Shown: positions 1 through 9,085, numbered from the stretch's first letter. The stretch: 64,000 bases of DNA from Caballeronia sp. BR00000012568055 (GCF_029439455.1 NZ_JAQFVG010000358.1:202076-266075); one strand, 5' to 3'. Program-made: numbers and translations. The notes: a model not told the origin generated them from the sequence alone.

Positions 1-34
1 AATCCGGTGCCTTGACCAACTTGGCGACTCCCCT
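1..34 (-). tRNA. tRNA-Gln, 5' part only (cut by window edge)
   Basis: Read on the minus strand, the first 34 bases form the acceptor 5' strand AGGGGAG, T8, the D arm (GCC, loop, GGC) and the start of the anticodon stem CCGGA followed by TT. This matches bacterial tRNA-Gln, and a tRNA-Gln directly downstream of ispE is the usual Burkholderia arrangement. The window ends just before the anticodon, so the amino-acid identity rests on the D arm, the anticodon stem and the context. Confidence 0.8.
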
Positions 35-89
35 ACACAAACTGCAAGTCTCGCCGGGAAGTTTAGGACATACCCGACAAAACAAAACC

Positions 90-971
90 TTATGACGCGA
101 AAGCGAAGAGAGGATGTGAATCCAGACTTGCTGTGACCACGCTTTTCCAGCTTGCCGGGAGTTTGGCTTGTGCCATCTCCGCTTCGGCCTGGCTGTTAAA
201 AGCAGCAAAAACACTTGCTCCGGACCCAGTCATTCGCGCTGGTGCGAGGTTCGAAAACCATTCGAGCACCGTTGCAACTTCCGCGTACTTTTCCGCAACC
301 ACAGCCTGCATGTCGTTCCGACCGAAGCTGTCTGGCCAGTTTGTGTCTGACCTTTGTGCTGCAAGAAAGTCCATCATTGTGGCGACTTTCGTATCCCGTG
401 TCAAGCTTTTTTCGGAGAAAATCGCCGCGGTGGGGACGTGAACAGTAGGATTCACCACCAGGAAGGAACGTTGAGGCAATTTCACCGCCTGTAACGCTTC
501 GCCCACTCCTTCTGCGAAAGCATTCTGTCCGAAGACAAAAAACGGCACGTCCGCGCCGAGTTGCAGGCCGAGATTCTGCAGAATCTCACGCGAAAGATCA
601 ACACCCCAGAGACGATTCAACGCTAAAAGCGTGGTGGCCGCGTCGGAACTGCCTCCGCCGAGGCCTGCACCCATTGGCAGACGCTTGTCGATTTCGATGT
701 CCACGCCGTAATGCGTGCCCGTGTGTTGCTGCAACAGGCGCGCGGCGCGCACGACCAGATCGTCGGCTTCGGGGACGCCGGGCACGTCGGTCTTGCGCGC
801 GACGATACCGTCATCGCGACGCGTGAAGTGCAGGTAATCGCCCCAGTCGAGCAACTGGAAAACGGTCTGCAACGCGTGATAGCCGTCCGGACGACGGCCG
901 GTGATATGCAGGAAAAGGTTCAGCTTCGCGGGCGCGAGGCAGTTGCGAAGCGAATCGGCAGATGAGGACAT
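90..971 (-). CDS. ispE: 4-diphosphocytidyl-2-C-methyl-D-erythritol kinase
   Basis: IspE is the cytoplasmic GHMP kinase that phosphorylates CDP-ME at the 2-hydroxyl in the MEP pathway to isoprenoid precursors. The 293-residue product has the N-terminal substrate motif APAKLNLFLH, the ATP-binding glycine-rich loop PMGAGLGGGSS at about residues 100-110, and the C-terminal GHMP motif MTGSGASVFAAF. The frame stays open upstream to 1022, but the start at 971 (MSSSADS) fits the family length and avoids a long overlap with lolB, whose stop codon lies 10 bases upstream. It is probably co-transcribed with lolB and the TPR gene. Confidence 0.96.
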   Translation of the reverse strand: MSSSADSLRNCLAPAKLNLFLHITGRRPDGYHALQTVFQLLDWGDYLHFTRRDDGIVARKTDVPGVPEADDLVVRAARLLQQHTGTHYGVDIEIDKRLPMGAGLGGGSSDAATTLLALNRLWGVDLSREILQNLGLQLGADVPFFVFGQNAFAEGVGEALQAVKLPQRSFLVVNPTVHVPTAAIFSEKSLTRDTKVATMMDFLAAQRSDTNWPDSFGRNDMQAVVAEKYAEVATVLEWFSNLAPARMTGSGASVFAAFNSQAEAEMAQAKLPASWKSVVTASLDSHPLFAFAS

Positions 972-981
972 GCGTGAAGCG

Positions 982-1617
982 TTATTGATCGAGAACGAGT
1001 TTGATGGCGAGCGGCGGTTCATCGCGCGAAAGGTTCACGCGCCTGACGCCGGTGGCAGGCGCATCGGCATAAGCGATGTAGTCGATGGTCCAGCCGTCCT
1101 GTTTGATCTGCTTCGGCCGGTCATTGTTCGACGATGGATCGAGTTCCGTCTGCGCGCGCGAGTTCGGCGCGGCGGACGGCTGGAGCCAGTAGCGCAAGCC
1201 TTCGACCGGCAGCGCGAAACCGAGCGTGTTCTGCATCAGCTCCGACGTGCTCTCCGCATTCACCGGCTGCCGATTCGGCAATTCCAAAGTCGCCAGCGAA
1301 GGCGACGACGTGACGATCGCCATGGTCGAGCCGAGCGGGTTGCGCAATTGCAGCGTCACGGTATCGCCGGTTTCCTGCCAGTCGAAGTTGCCGTACGCGT
1401 TACGCTGCGTGCCGTTCTGGTCGTTATACGTGACGGCGAAACGGCCGTGATACGCGCGGCTCGTCTGTGTGGCGAGCGAATTCGTGGCGTTGCTGGTGGT
1501 CGGTGTCGGCGTGCGCGGCTGAACCGCGCAGCCCGACAAGACGATCGCGGCAAAGGCCGCGAAGCCGAGCGCGCCGCGTCGAAGCGATGCGCCGGTGAGA
1601 GAATCGAAAGCCATCAA
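982..1617 (-). CDS. lolB: outer-membrane lipoprotein LolB
   Basis: LolB receives lipoproteins from the periplasmic carrier LolA and inserts them into the outer membrane. The 211-residue product begins with a lipoprotein signal peptide: a basic n-region, a hydrophobic stretch and the lipobox LSGC with Cys30 as the predicted lipidated residue. The mature part has the size expected for the LolA/LolB open-barrel fold. Its start overlaps the stop of the upstream TPR gene by 4 bases and it is followed by ispE, the common beta-proteobacterial order TPR-lolB-ispE. Start codons at residues 1 and 2 are equally possible. Confidence 0.93.
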   Translation of the reverse strand: MMAFDSLTGASLRRGALGFAAFAAIVLSGCAVQPRTPTPTTSNATNSLATQTSRAYHGRFAVTYNDQNGTQRNAYGNFDWQETGDTVTLQLRNPLGSTMAIVTSSPSLATLELPNRQPVNAESTSELMQNTLGFALPVEGLRYWLQPSAAPNSRAQTELDPSSNNDRPKQIKQDGWTIDYIAYADAPATGVRRVNLSRDEPPLAIKLVLDQ

Positions 1618-3467
1618 AGATCGTTTACCTGAAGTCGTTTCAACGTTTTGACGAGCGTGTCGTTGTCGGGTTCAAGCTTTTGCGCCTGACGGAACGCAGC
1701 GCGCGCCTGATCCTGCTGACCCGACTTCCACAATACTTCGCCCAGATGCGCGCCGATTTCGGCGTTCGGCTGAAGGTTGTATGCGTTCTTCAGAATCTTT
1801 TCGGCTTCGGCGGCGTTGCCCTGACGGAAGCGCGCCCAGCCGAGACTGTCCATGATGAACGCATCGTTTGGAGCGAGCGTTACGGCTTTTTCGATTAGCT
1901 TCACGGCTTCATCGAGCCGCTGGTTGCGATCGACGAGCGAATAGCCGAGCGCGTTATACGCTTGCGGGTTGTTCGGCTGAAGACGCATCAGCGAGCGCAA
2001 CTGCGTTTCCATCACATCGTAATGGCCGGTTTTTTCGGCGGCCATCGCGTAGTCGTAGATCAGGTCGGGATCGTCGGGGAAGGCGTTGACGGCCTTGGCC
2101 AGATTGTCTTCCGCTTCCTGATAGCGATGCGCCTCGAACAGAATCGCCGAATCTGTGCGCGCCAGCATGGCGAGATCGTGCGGATCGGAACTTTGCAGGC
2201 TGTTGATGAGCGCGCGCGCTTCATCGACTTTGCCTTGCTTCGCCAGCAATTGCGCGCGCGTGATCTGCGCGGGCAAATACTGCTGACTCGTGCGCGGAAT
2301 GCGATCGAGCCATTGGCTCGCGACATCGTCCTGTTTCTGTTCCAGCGCGAGTTGCGCGAGGTAGATATACGCCTGACCCGGATCAGCGCCAGGCGTGCTT
2401 TCCGCCTGCTTCGCGTACTGGTTCAGGAAATCTTGCGCCTTGTCGTATTGCTTCTTCTGAATGTTGATAAGCGCGAGCGCCATGATCGGCGTCAGATCTT
2501 TCGGATCGTTTTTGCGCATGATTTCGAACTGCTTTTGCGCATCGTCGAGCCGGTCGGAGGCGAGATACAACTGCGCCAGTGCAAGCCGCGCATCGCGCGA
2601 CTTCGGATTCTTTTGCAGATACTTTTCGAACGATGCAATGCCTTCCTTGCGCTCATCCGGTCCCATGCGCGCGAGCGTCAGCGCAGCGGGCAGATAATCG
2701 GGCTTGAGTTGCAACGCCTTTTCGAGCGATGCCTTCGCGCCCGGTTGATCGTCCGCCAGCAATTGCTGACGCGCCAGCGCAAGTTGCGTCTCGGGCAGAT
2801 TCTGATCGTTCGATGTCAGGTCTTTCAGCACATTCAAACCGCCAACGCGATTCGGTCCGCGTGCAAGCAAGGCCTGCAAGGAGAGAATCGCATCGCCACG
2901 TTGCTCGGGCGATACCTTGGCGAGTTCATGCTGAAGCGTGGGCTTCGCATCGTCCGGCTTGCCCGCGACGATCTGCAGAGAAGCGCTCAACTGTCCCGCG
3001 CGATCCGAATGCGGCGCGAATTGCTGCCAGAGTTGAGCGGAGGTCAGCGCATCGTTGGGACTCTGCGCGGCGATGGCGATTTCGGTCGCGCGCTGCGCGA
3101 ATCGCGGATCTTTCGTGTCGCGTGCGAGCGCGAGATACGTCTGGAATGCAGGCGCGGGCTGTCCACGCTGAAGCGCGACTTCCGCCGCCAGGACCTGAAA
3201 CACGATCTGGCTGGACAGCGAAAGATTCGGCAGGTCCTGCTTCTCGTCGCCATTGACTGGCGCGGTCAGCATGTCGGCGGCGTTTTGCGCGGCGGCCTGA
3301 TCGTCGCCATCCGGCGCGGGCGATGAGTCTTGTGCAAAGGCCGGCGTGAACGCGAGCGCGGCCAACGCAACAGCCACTGCACCCGCAATGCGCGACATGG
3401 GCATGGCAAACGAACGCATCGATTTGACCTGACGCTTCGTAAAGAGCTTCGTGACGAACGGGTTCAT
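1614..3467 (-). CDS. TPR-repeat protein, probably exported
   Basis: This is a 617-residue protein with an N-terminal export signal (hydrophobic stretch about residues 27-45 ending in AFA-Q) followed by many tetratricopeptide repeats. Repeat signatures recur through the protein, for example YNALGYSLVDRNQRLDEA and the next repeat containing SLGWARFRQGN. Proteins of this type sit beside lolB in beta-proteobacteria and are thought to scaffold envelope complexes; no specific partner is evident here. The first Met lies about 17 bases downstream of a possible -10 element (TACAAT on the minus strand near 3493-3498), supporting this start, but Met17 and Met22 also precede the signal core. It is divergent from mutM. 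Confidence 0.88.
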   Translation of the reverse strand: MNPFVTKLFTKRQVKSMRSFAMPMSRIAGAVAVALAALAFTPAFAQDSSPAPDGDDQAAAQNAADMLTAPVNGDEKQDLPNLSLSSQIVFQVLAAEVALQRGQPAPAFQTYLALARDTKDPRFAQRATEIAIAAQSPNDALTSAQLWQQFAPHSDRAGQLSASLQIVAGKPDDAKPTLQHELAKVSPEQRGDAILSLQALLARGPNRVGGLNVLKDLTSNDQNLPETQLALARQQLLADDQPGAKASLEKALQLKPDYLPAALTLARMGPDERKEGIASFEKYLQKNPKSRDARLALAQLYLASDRLDDAQKQFEIMRKNDPKDLTPIMALALINIQKKQYDKAQDFLNQYAKQAESTPGADPGQAYIYLAQLALEQKQDDVASQWLDRIPRTSQQYLPAQITRAQLLAKQGKVDEARALINSLQSSDPHDLAMLARTDSAILFEAHRYQEAEDNLAKAVNAFPDDPDLIYDYAMAAEKTGHYDVMETQLRSLMRLQPNNPQAYNALGYSLVDRNQRLDEAVKLIEKAVTLAPNDAFIMDSLGWARFRQGNAAEAEKILKNAYNLQPNAEIGAHLGEVLWKSGQQDQARAAFRQAQKLEPDNDTLVKTLKRLQVNDL

Positions 3468-3563
3468 GGAAATCCAGACGATGTTTCAGTCGATTGTAAC
3501 GCGGTGGCTAAAATACCGGCATAAACGCACCAGCAAGACGCTCTCCCAGAAAATGCCCAAACA

Positions 3564-4394
3564 ATGCCCGAACTGCCGGAAGTAGAAGTCACCCGAAGAG
3601 GAATCGAACCGTACGTGGCGGGAAGGCGCGTCGAGCACGTCGATGTGCGTACGCCCACGCTGCGCTGGCCGATTCCGCCGCAACTCGCCAAGACGCTGTC
3701 GAAGCTGAAGATCGACCGAGTCGAGCGGCGCGGCAAGTATCTGCTGTTCGAAACAGTCGAAGGATGGCTGATCGTGCATCTCGGCATGACGGGCACCTTG
3801 CGAGTGCTGCGTAACGTGCCGAAACCGCCTGACGCCGCAAAACACGATCACGTCGATATCGTGTTCGACGACTTCATTCTGCGTTTCCGCGATCCGCGTC
3901 GCTTCGGCGCGATTCTCTGGCATCCGCGCACGGACGGCGATGTGCTCGATCATCCTTTGCTCGCGAGTCTTGGCGTCGAGCCGTTCTCGCCGGAGTTTTC
4001 CGGCGCAACGCTTTTTCGTGCGACGCGCGGGCGCAAGGTGTCGGTCAAGCAAGCGCTGCTCGCGGGCGATATCGTCGTGGGCGTGGGGAATATTTATGCG
4101 TCGGAGAGTTTGTTCCGCGCGGGCATTCGGCCGACGACGGCGGCGGGGCGCGTATCGCTCGTGCGTTACGACTTGCTCGCCGATGCCGTTCGCGTGACGC
4201 TGGCGGCGGCCATCGAAAAGGGCGGAAGTACGCTGCGCGATTTTGTCGGCAGCAATGGCGAATCGGGCTATTTCCAGCTCGACTATTTCGTCTATGATCG
4301 CGCCGGATTGCCGTGTCACGTTTGTGGAACGGCGATCAGACAAATCGTGCAGGGCCAGCGCTCGACTTATTTCTGCCCGACCTGCCAACGCTAA
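3564..4394 (+). CDS. mutM: formamidopyrimidine-DNA glycosylase (bifunctional AP lyase)
   Basis: MutM/Fpg removes 8-oxoguanine and ring-opened purines and cleaves the abasic site by beta,delta-elimination. The product starts with MPELPEVE, giving the catalytic Pro2 and Glu3; Lys58 in RRGKYLLF matches the conserved catalytic lysine. The C-terminal zinc finger is intact, with Cys251, Cys254, Cys271 and Cys274. The length of 276 residues is normal. mutY begins 9 bases after the stop, so the two enzymes of the GO system form an operon. Confidence 0.98.
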   Translation: MPELPEVEVTRRGIEPYVAGRRVEHVDVRTPTLRWPIPPQLAKTLSKLKIDRVERRGKYLLFETVEGWLIVHLGMTGTLRVLRNVPKPPDAAKHDHVDIVFDDFILRFRDPRRFGAILWHPRTDGDVLDHPLLASLGVEPFSPEFSGATLFRATRGRKVSVKQALLAGDIVVGVGNIYASESLFRAGIRPTTAAGRVSLVRYDLLADAVRVTLAAAIEKGGSTLRDFVGSNGESGYFQLDYFVYDRAGLPCHVCGTAIRQIVQGQRSTYFCPTCQR

Positions 4395-4403
4395 TTTCCT
4401 CCG

Positions 4404-5465
4404 ATGCTCGCACTCACCGACTTTTCCTCGCGACTGATCGCGTGGCAACGCATTCACGGCCGGCACGATCTGCCGTGGCAAAACACGCGCGATGCGTATC
4501 GAATCTGGCTGTCGGAGATCATGCTTCAGCAGACGCAGGTGACGACGGTCATTCCGTATTACGCGCGCTTTCTTCAACGCTTTCCGACCGTGACCATGCT
4601 TGCCAAAGCGCCCATCGACGATGTAATGGCGCTGTGGGCCGGCCTCGGTTACTACTCGCGCGCGCGCAATCTGCACAAATGCGCGCAGGTCGTCGCGTTC
4701 GAGCATGGCGGTGAATTTCCCCAAACTGTCGATGAACTGGCAGAGCTGCCAGGTATCGGACGATCGACGGCGGCGGCGATTGCATCGTTCGCGTTCGCCG
4801 CGCGCGCGACCATTCTCGATGGCAACGTCAAGCGCGTGCTCGCGCGTGTGTTCGGCGTCGAAGGATTTCCGGGCGAGAAGAAAGTCGAAAACGCGATGTG
4901 GACGCTGGCTGAATCCTTGTTGCCGGATGCGGCGAACAAGGAGGAAGTCACCGCGTACACGCAAGGCTTGATGGACCTCGGCGCGACGCTCTGCGTGCGC
5001 GGCAAACCCGATTGCGTGCGATGCCCGTTTGCATCGGACTGCGTGGCGAATATCGATGGACGTCAGCGCGAACTTCCGACAGCGCGCCCGAAGAAGGCCG
5101 TGCCGACGCGCAAGACATGGATGCTCGTGCTGAAAGACGGCGATTCGATTCTGCTGGAAAAGCGTCCGCCAACGGGCATTTGGGGCGGCTTGTGGAGTCT
5201 GCCGGAAGCGGCGGATGAAAACGCGTTGTCGGCCGTATCGCAGCGTTTTGGTGGCGACGCGGAATTGCAAAGACTCGCGCCGCTGTCGCACACGTTCACG
5301 CACTTCAAGCTGGATATCGAGCCGCGGCTCGGCGAAGCGCGTGGTGCGCCGCTCGAATTGAGAGAAGTGGAAACCGTGTGGGCGCCGCTCGCGCGTATCG
5401 ACTCATACGGTGTGCCCGCGCCGGTGCGCAAACTGCTCGATGCGCTGACCGGCTCGCTGATCTAG
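4404..5465 (+). CDS. mutY: adenine DNA glycosylase
   Basis: MutY removes adenine mispaired with 8-oxoguanine. Residues visible in the 353-residue product are Glu38 in the WLSEIMLQQTQ segment, the helix-hairpin-helix ELPGIGRSTAAAIASF (about 114-129), catalytic Asp139 in ILDGNVKRVL, and a 4Fe-4S cluster loop with the C-x6-C-x2-C-x5-C pattern. The C-terminal Nudix-like domain (from about residue 235) recognises 8-oxoG. It follows mutM closely and faces the convergent Lon-domain gene, 2 bases away. Confidence 0.98.
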   Translation: MLALTDFSSRLIAWQRIHGRHDLPWQNTRDAYRIWLSEIMLQQTQVTTVIPYYARFLQRFPTVTMLAKAPIDDVMALWAGLGYYSRARNLHKCAQVVAFEHGGEFPQTVDELAELPGIGRSTAAAIASFAFAARATILDGNVKRVLARVFGVEGFPGEKKVENAMWTLAESLLPDAANKEEVTAYTQGLMDLGATLCVRGKPDCVRCPFASDCVANIDGRQRELPTARPKKAVPTRKTWMLVLKDGDSILLEKRPPTGIWGGLWSLPEAADENALSAVSQRFGGDAELQRLAPLSHTFTHFKLDIEPRLGEARGAPLELREVETVWAPLARIDSYGVPAPVRKLLDALTGSLI

Positions 5466-5467
5466 AA

Positions 5468-6100
5468 CTAAAGCAGTTGGTGGTGCTGCATATAGTGATG
5501 CACCACATCGATCCGTCCGCCCGCGTCCATCAGTTCCATGAGTTTCTGACGGGCGCGCATTGGAATCGGCAGGATTTCGGCCAAACGGTTCGATACCCAC
5601 GTGGGGTCATCGAGCAAAAACGGTTCGACAAAGGGCAGATTCTGCGGCTCGCGCGTTTTGATCGTATCGATGATGCGTTCCAGCACTTCCGCGCACGCGC
5701 CGAACTTGGCCAGCGTTTCAGCGCCTTGCAAGGGCGCATCGTCACCGATCAATTCGATCTCGCCGACCAGCAAACTGCTCGGCGCCACGCGATGATCCTT
5801 CAGCTTGAAGCGCTGCGTGCCGCGCGCCTGCACCAGCAGCAAACCGAAGGTATCGACGTCACATTCCGAGATTTCCGCGAGACAGCCGATGCTCTCCGGC
5901 ACCGAAGGATCACCCGGCGATGCGACCTCGTGCCCGCTTTTCAGCAAGCACACGCCGAACGGCGTTTCCTCACGCAGACACGCGCGCGCCATATCCAGAT
6001 AACGCGCTTCGAAAATCTTCAGCGGCAGCATGCCGCCGGGAAACAGCACGGTATGAAGCGGGAACAGCGGCAAGTCGTCGAGTGCGGGAGTCTGGGACAT
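5468..6100 (-). CDS. LON peptidase N-terminal (substrate-binding) domain protein
   Basis: This 210-residue protein consists only of the LonN/PUA-like domain. It begins LPLFPLHTVLFPGGMLPLKI, characteristic of the Lon N-terminal domain, and contains no AAA or Ser-Lys protease domain. Stand-alone LonN proteins are widespread in proteobacteria and their role is unknown. The frame is open to 6184, but the start at 6100 is preceded by GGAGG about 6 bases away, and the longer version would overlap rapZ. It is probably transcribed with rapZ, whose stop lies 34 bases upstream. Confidence 0.9.
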   Translation of the reverse strand: MSQTPALDDLPLFPLHTVLFPGGMLPLKIFEARYLDMARACLREETPFGVCLLKSGHEVASPGDPSVPESIGCLAEISECDVDTFGLLLVQARGTQRFKLKDHRVAPSSLLVGEIELIGDDAPLQGAETLAKFGACAEVLERIIDTIKTREPQNLPFVEPFLLDDPTWVSNRLAEILPIPMRARQKLMELMDAGGRIDVVHHYMQHHQLL

Positions 6101-6134
6101 CGCGCGCCTCCAGTGTGGACCGCCGGCGCGGCGA

Positions 6135-7031
6135 TCAGGTTCGCGTGTGGATGGCGCTTTCATCCACGGGGATGGGCGCATCACGATGCCGCACGATCAC
6201 GTTCGATTGAACGCCGAAGCGCGCGGCAAGCGCCTGAGCGATATACACCGACCGATGTTGCCCGCCCGTGCAGCCAATCGCCACAGTCAGGTAACTGCGA
6301 TTATCGTCGCGGAAGCGCGGCAGCCATTTGCCGACGAACGCGGCGATATCGTCGATCATTTCACCGACAATCGGCTGTGCAGACAAATAGTCGATGATCG
6401 GCTGATCCAGCCCGGTAAATGGGCGCAACTGATGGTCGTAATATGGATTCGGCAGCGTGCGTACGTCGAATACGAGATCGGCATCGAGCGGCAGACCACG
6501 CTTGAATCCGAACGATTCGAACATGATCGTAAGATCGGCGGCATCGGTTTCGACGAATCGTTTCACCCAGGCGCGCAGCACGTTTGCGCGCAGATTGCTC
6601 GTGTCCATCTGATGACCGAACTCGGCGAGATTCGCCACGAGTTCGCGTTCACGTTCGATTGCTTCGGCCAGCGAATTCAGCACGCCGACATCCGCTTCAT
6701 GTCGCGACGAACCGGACAGCGGATGGCGGCGACGCGTCTCCGAAAAACGCTGAATCAGCGATTGCGTGCTGGCGTTCAGAAACAGAACGCGCAGATCGAA
6801 ATCTTGTGAAAGCTGACGGATGATCGCGGGAACTTCATCGAGCGAGAGACTCGAACGCGCATCGATCGCGACGGCCAGGCGTTCATGCCCTTCGCTTGCG
6901 AGATACGAAGCGAGCTCGGGCAAAAAGCGCGGCGGCAAATTATCGACGCAGTAGTAGCCGCCGTCTTCCAGAGCATTCAGGGCAACCGATTTGCCGGAGC
7001 CTGAAATGCCAGTGATCAGAATGATACGCAT
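6135..7031 (-). CDS. rapZ: RNase adapter / nucleotide-binding protein RapZ
   Basis: RapZ is a P-loop protein that in Escherichia coli binds GlmY/GlmZ small RNAs and directs RNase E to glmZ; in beta-proteobacteria its targets are not established. The 298-residue product begins MRIILITGISGSGKS (P-loop residues 8-15) and has the conserved C-terminal region GCTGGQHRSVYIAQAL. A TTG start 72 bases upstream would add 24 residues encoded partly by a 12-base tandem repeat; the ATG at 7031 matches the family N-terminus. It belongs to the nitrogen-PTS cluster with hprK, ptsN, hpf and rpoN. Confidence 0.95.
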   Translation of the reverse strand: MRIILITGISGSGKSVALNALEDGGYYCVDNLPPRFLPELASYLASEGHERLAVAIDARSSLSLDEVPAIIRQLSQDFDLRVLFLNASTQSLIQRFSETRRRHPLSGSSRHEADVGVLNSLAEAIERERELVANLAEFGHQMDTSNLRANVLRAWVKRFVETDAADLTIMFESFGFKRGLPLDADLVFDVRTLPNPYYDHQLRPFTGLDQPIIDYLSAQPIVGEMIDDIAAFVGKWLPRFRDDNRSYLTVAIGCTGGQHRSVYIAQALAARFGVQSNVIVRHRDAPIPVDESAIHTRT

Positions 7032-7059
7032 GGTGTCCAGTGGTTCGCTTTCTCTTAGC

Positions 7060-7083
7060 TTAGCACCTGAGTTAGCACCTGAG
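7060..7083. repeat. tandem 12-base duplication between hprK and rapZ
   Basis: The 12-mer TTAGCACCTGAG occurs twice head to tail at 7060-7071 and 7072-7083, in the 68-base gap between hprK and rapZ. It lies in the rapZ leader. Being a multiple of three, it also keeps open the frame of the rejected TTG-start version. Confidence 0.95.
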
Positions 7084-7099
7084 TTCGATGCATCCGCGA

Positions 7100-8068
7100 T
7101 CAAATGAGCTTGCCGGGGAACTGGCTGTCCGGGTCCTGCATGGCCAGACGCTGCCGGTCCATGAAGTCGCGCAAAGTATCGATACCGCGTAGCTGCAGGA
7201 TCGTGTTTCGCACCGCGGCTTCGACCAGCACAGCAAGGTTTCGTCCAGCGGCCACTTGAATCGTGACTTTACTGATCGGCAAACCAAGTACATCGACGGT
7301 CTGACTTTCCAAAGGCAGACGCTGGAATTCGCCGTCCGGACGACGCACCAATTGCACGATCAGCTTCAGCTTCATCTTCCGGCGCACGGCGGTCTCACCG
7401 AAGATCGTCTTGATATCGAGCAGACCGAGGCCGCGCACTTCGAGCAGATTTTGCAGCAGCGGCGGGCAGCGACCTTCGACGAAATCCGGACCGAGGCGCA
7501 CGAAATCTACCGCGTCATCAGCAACAAGACCGTGACCACGGCTGATGAGTTCCAGCCCGAGTTCGCTTTTGCCGAGGCCGGAATCGCCGGTCAGCAACAC
7601 GCCCATCCCGAGAATATCGATGAACACGCCATGCAGCGTCGCGCGCGGCGCGAGAATGCGCGACATATACGCGCGCAAACTATCGATCACTGCCGCCGCG
7701 GACATACGCGTGGTGAACAGCGGCGTGGACGAACGCGTGCAGCGAAGCACCAGTTCCGGCGGCGCGCCGACTTCACCGGCAACGACGAGAAATGGCGGCT
7801 CCAACGCGATCAGTTCCGCCATATGGCGCGAACGATCTTCATCGGATTGACGCTGGTAGTAGTTGATTTCGGCGTCCCCGAGCACCTGAATGCGGTTCGG
7901 GTGGATCAGATTCAAGTGGCCGACGAGATCGGCGCTCGACGTCGCGTTGGCGACGGTTTCGCTCGAAAAACCGCGTTCCCAGCCTTCGTGCCCGGTGAGC
8001 CAGCTAAGCTTCAGAGCGGCGGCGTTGTCGTCGAAAATACTTTGGGCGTTGATGCTGGACGTATCCAT
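7100..8068 (-). CDS. hprK: HPr kinase/phosphorylase
   Basis: HPrK/P phosphorylates and dephosphorylates HPr-type proteins on a serine. The 322-residue product has the N-terminal Hpr_kinase_N domain and a catalytic domain with the Walker A GDSGLGKS at 161-168 and the family signature LEVRGLGLLDIKTIFGE. In Gram-negatives it is found in clusters with PTS-Ntr components, as here with ptsN immediately upstream and rapZ downstream, and probably links phosphotransferase state to carbon/nitrogen control rather than sugar uptake. Confidence 0.97.
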   Translation of the reverse strand: MDTSSINAQSIFDDNAAALKLSWLTGHEGWERGFSSETVANATSSADLVGHLNLIHPNRIQVLGDAEINYYQRQSDEDRSRHMAELIALEPPFLVVAGEVGAPPELVLRCTRSSTPLFTTRMSAAAVIDSLRAYMSRILAPRATLHGVFIDILGMGVLLTGDSGLGKSELGLELISRGHGLVADDAVDFVRLGPDFVEGRCPPLLQNLLEVRGLGLLDIKTIFGETAVRRKMKLKLIVQLVRRPDGEFQRLPLESQTVDVLGLPISKVTIQVAAGRNLAVLVEAAVRNTILQLRGIDTLRDFMDRQRLAMQDPDSQFPGKLI

Positions 8069-8189
8069 GAGACCGGAACTCCGTTGGAAGCCGGAAGCAG
8101 TCTTTGCGCGCCGAAGCAGGATGCTTCGGATCGGCGCATGGCGCTGCGTGTGACCGATTGTGCCCCAGAAGCACGGCGCGCGGGATGCG

Positions 8190-8215
8190 GCCCCGTCGCA
8201 TCTGCGGCACGGGGC
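8190..8215 (-). other. stable hairpin in the ptsN-hprK gap
   Basis: GCCCCGT (8190-8196) pairs with ACGGGGC (8209-8215), and CGCA/TGCG inside the loop can extend the stem. There is no T-run on the minus strand after it, so it is not a classical terminator. It may set the hprK/ptsN transcript ratio or be a processing site. Function is inferred. Confidence 0.5.
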
Positions 8216-8250
8216 GGGCGGCGGACGCGCGCGCTATGTTTATGCGACTA

Positions 8251-8706
8251 TTACGGTTGCCATTGCGTGAGCACTTGATAAAGCGCCTCACGATCTTCTT
8301 CCTTGTGCAGACGCTCGCGCGCCTCAGTGTCGGAGAGCAGTTGCGCGATCTCCGAGAGAATTTCCAGATGCTGCTGCGTGGCCTGTTCAGGCACGAGCAG
8401 GAAAATGAGCAGCGACACCGGCTGGCCGTCGGGCGATTCGAACGCGATGGGTTCGGCGAGACGCACGAACGCGGCGAGCGGTTGCTTAAGCCCTTTGATG
8501 CGGCCGTGCGGAATGGCGACGCCTTCGCCGAGGCCGGTCGAGCCGAGACGCTCCCGTGCGAAGAGATTGTCTGTGACGATGCTGCGGGCGATGCCGTTCT
8601 GATTCTCGAAAATCAGGCCCGCTTGCTCGAATACACGTTTCTTGCTGGTAACGGACAGTCCGAGAACAACGTTCTCGAGGGGAAGAAATTTGGCTAAACG
8701 ATTCAT
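8251..8706 (-). CDS. ptsN: PTS IIA-like nitrogen regulatory protein
   Basis: PtsN (EIIA-Ntr) accepts phosphate from NPr in the nitrogen PTS and regulates potassium and nitrogen functions by protein contacts. The 151-residue protein is a complete EIIA-2 domain. The active histidine is His67 in the motif GVAIPHGR. It lies between hpf and hprK, as in other Burkholderiaceae. The 182-base gap to hprK contains a strong hairpin. Confidence 0.95.
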   Translation of the reverse strand: MNRLAKFLPLENVVLGLSVTSKKRVFEQAGLIFENQNGIARSIVTDNLFARERLGSTGLGEGVAIPHGRIKGLKQPLAAFVRLAEPIAFESPDGQPVSLLIFLLVPEQATQQHLEILSEIAQLLSDTEARERLHKEEDREALYQVLTQWQP

Positions 8707-9085
8707 GTTGGCAGGCAGATGCGTGGCCTGTTAGCTCCTCATCGTGGCTGCTGGCTGAAAGCGCTCACGGCGATGTGAAACGACAAAGTACGCTCGCGGC
8801 TCGGAACAGCCTGTCGGTAAGCGACCCCGAAAAAGACCGAACCATTATAAAGCAGCCGAAAGCGCGATGGTGCGGCGCGCCATTGCGTGCCCTGCAATGG
8901 AATGTGCAGTACAAATTCCAGAAAATCAATGGCTTGTGCCGCTGTGCAACGCATAAAGGCGACAAAAAAGCCGCCAGCTAGGCGGCTTCGTTCTGGTGCG
9001 TGCTGTAATCAACCTTTAACGAACGATTGGAGGCTTTCCTCCACACATTCCCGCCGTCCTCGAACGGCGGGTAAGCATGGTTCGA
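8707..9085. other. ptsN-hpf intergenic region
   Basis: This 379-base gap holds the hpf terminator (8964-8988) and, between that and the ptsN start, about 250 bases that presumably carry a ptsN promoter. Short open frames here are not convincing genes and I recognise no RNA gene. Confidence 0.6.
8964..8988 (-). terminator. intrinsic terminator downstream of hpf
   Basis: On the minus strand AAGCCGCC, a short loop and GGCGGCTT are followed by a T-run (A-run 8964-8969 on the plus strand). It ends the hpf transcript and separates it from ptsN. Confidence 0.88.

Noticed and set aside
7032..7103. TTG-initiated 24-residue extension of RapZ
   Set aside because: It overlaps the end of hprK, encodes a tandem repeat and is absent from the family N-terminus.
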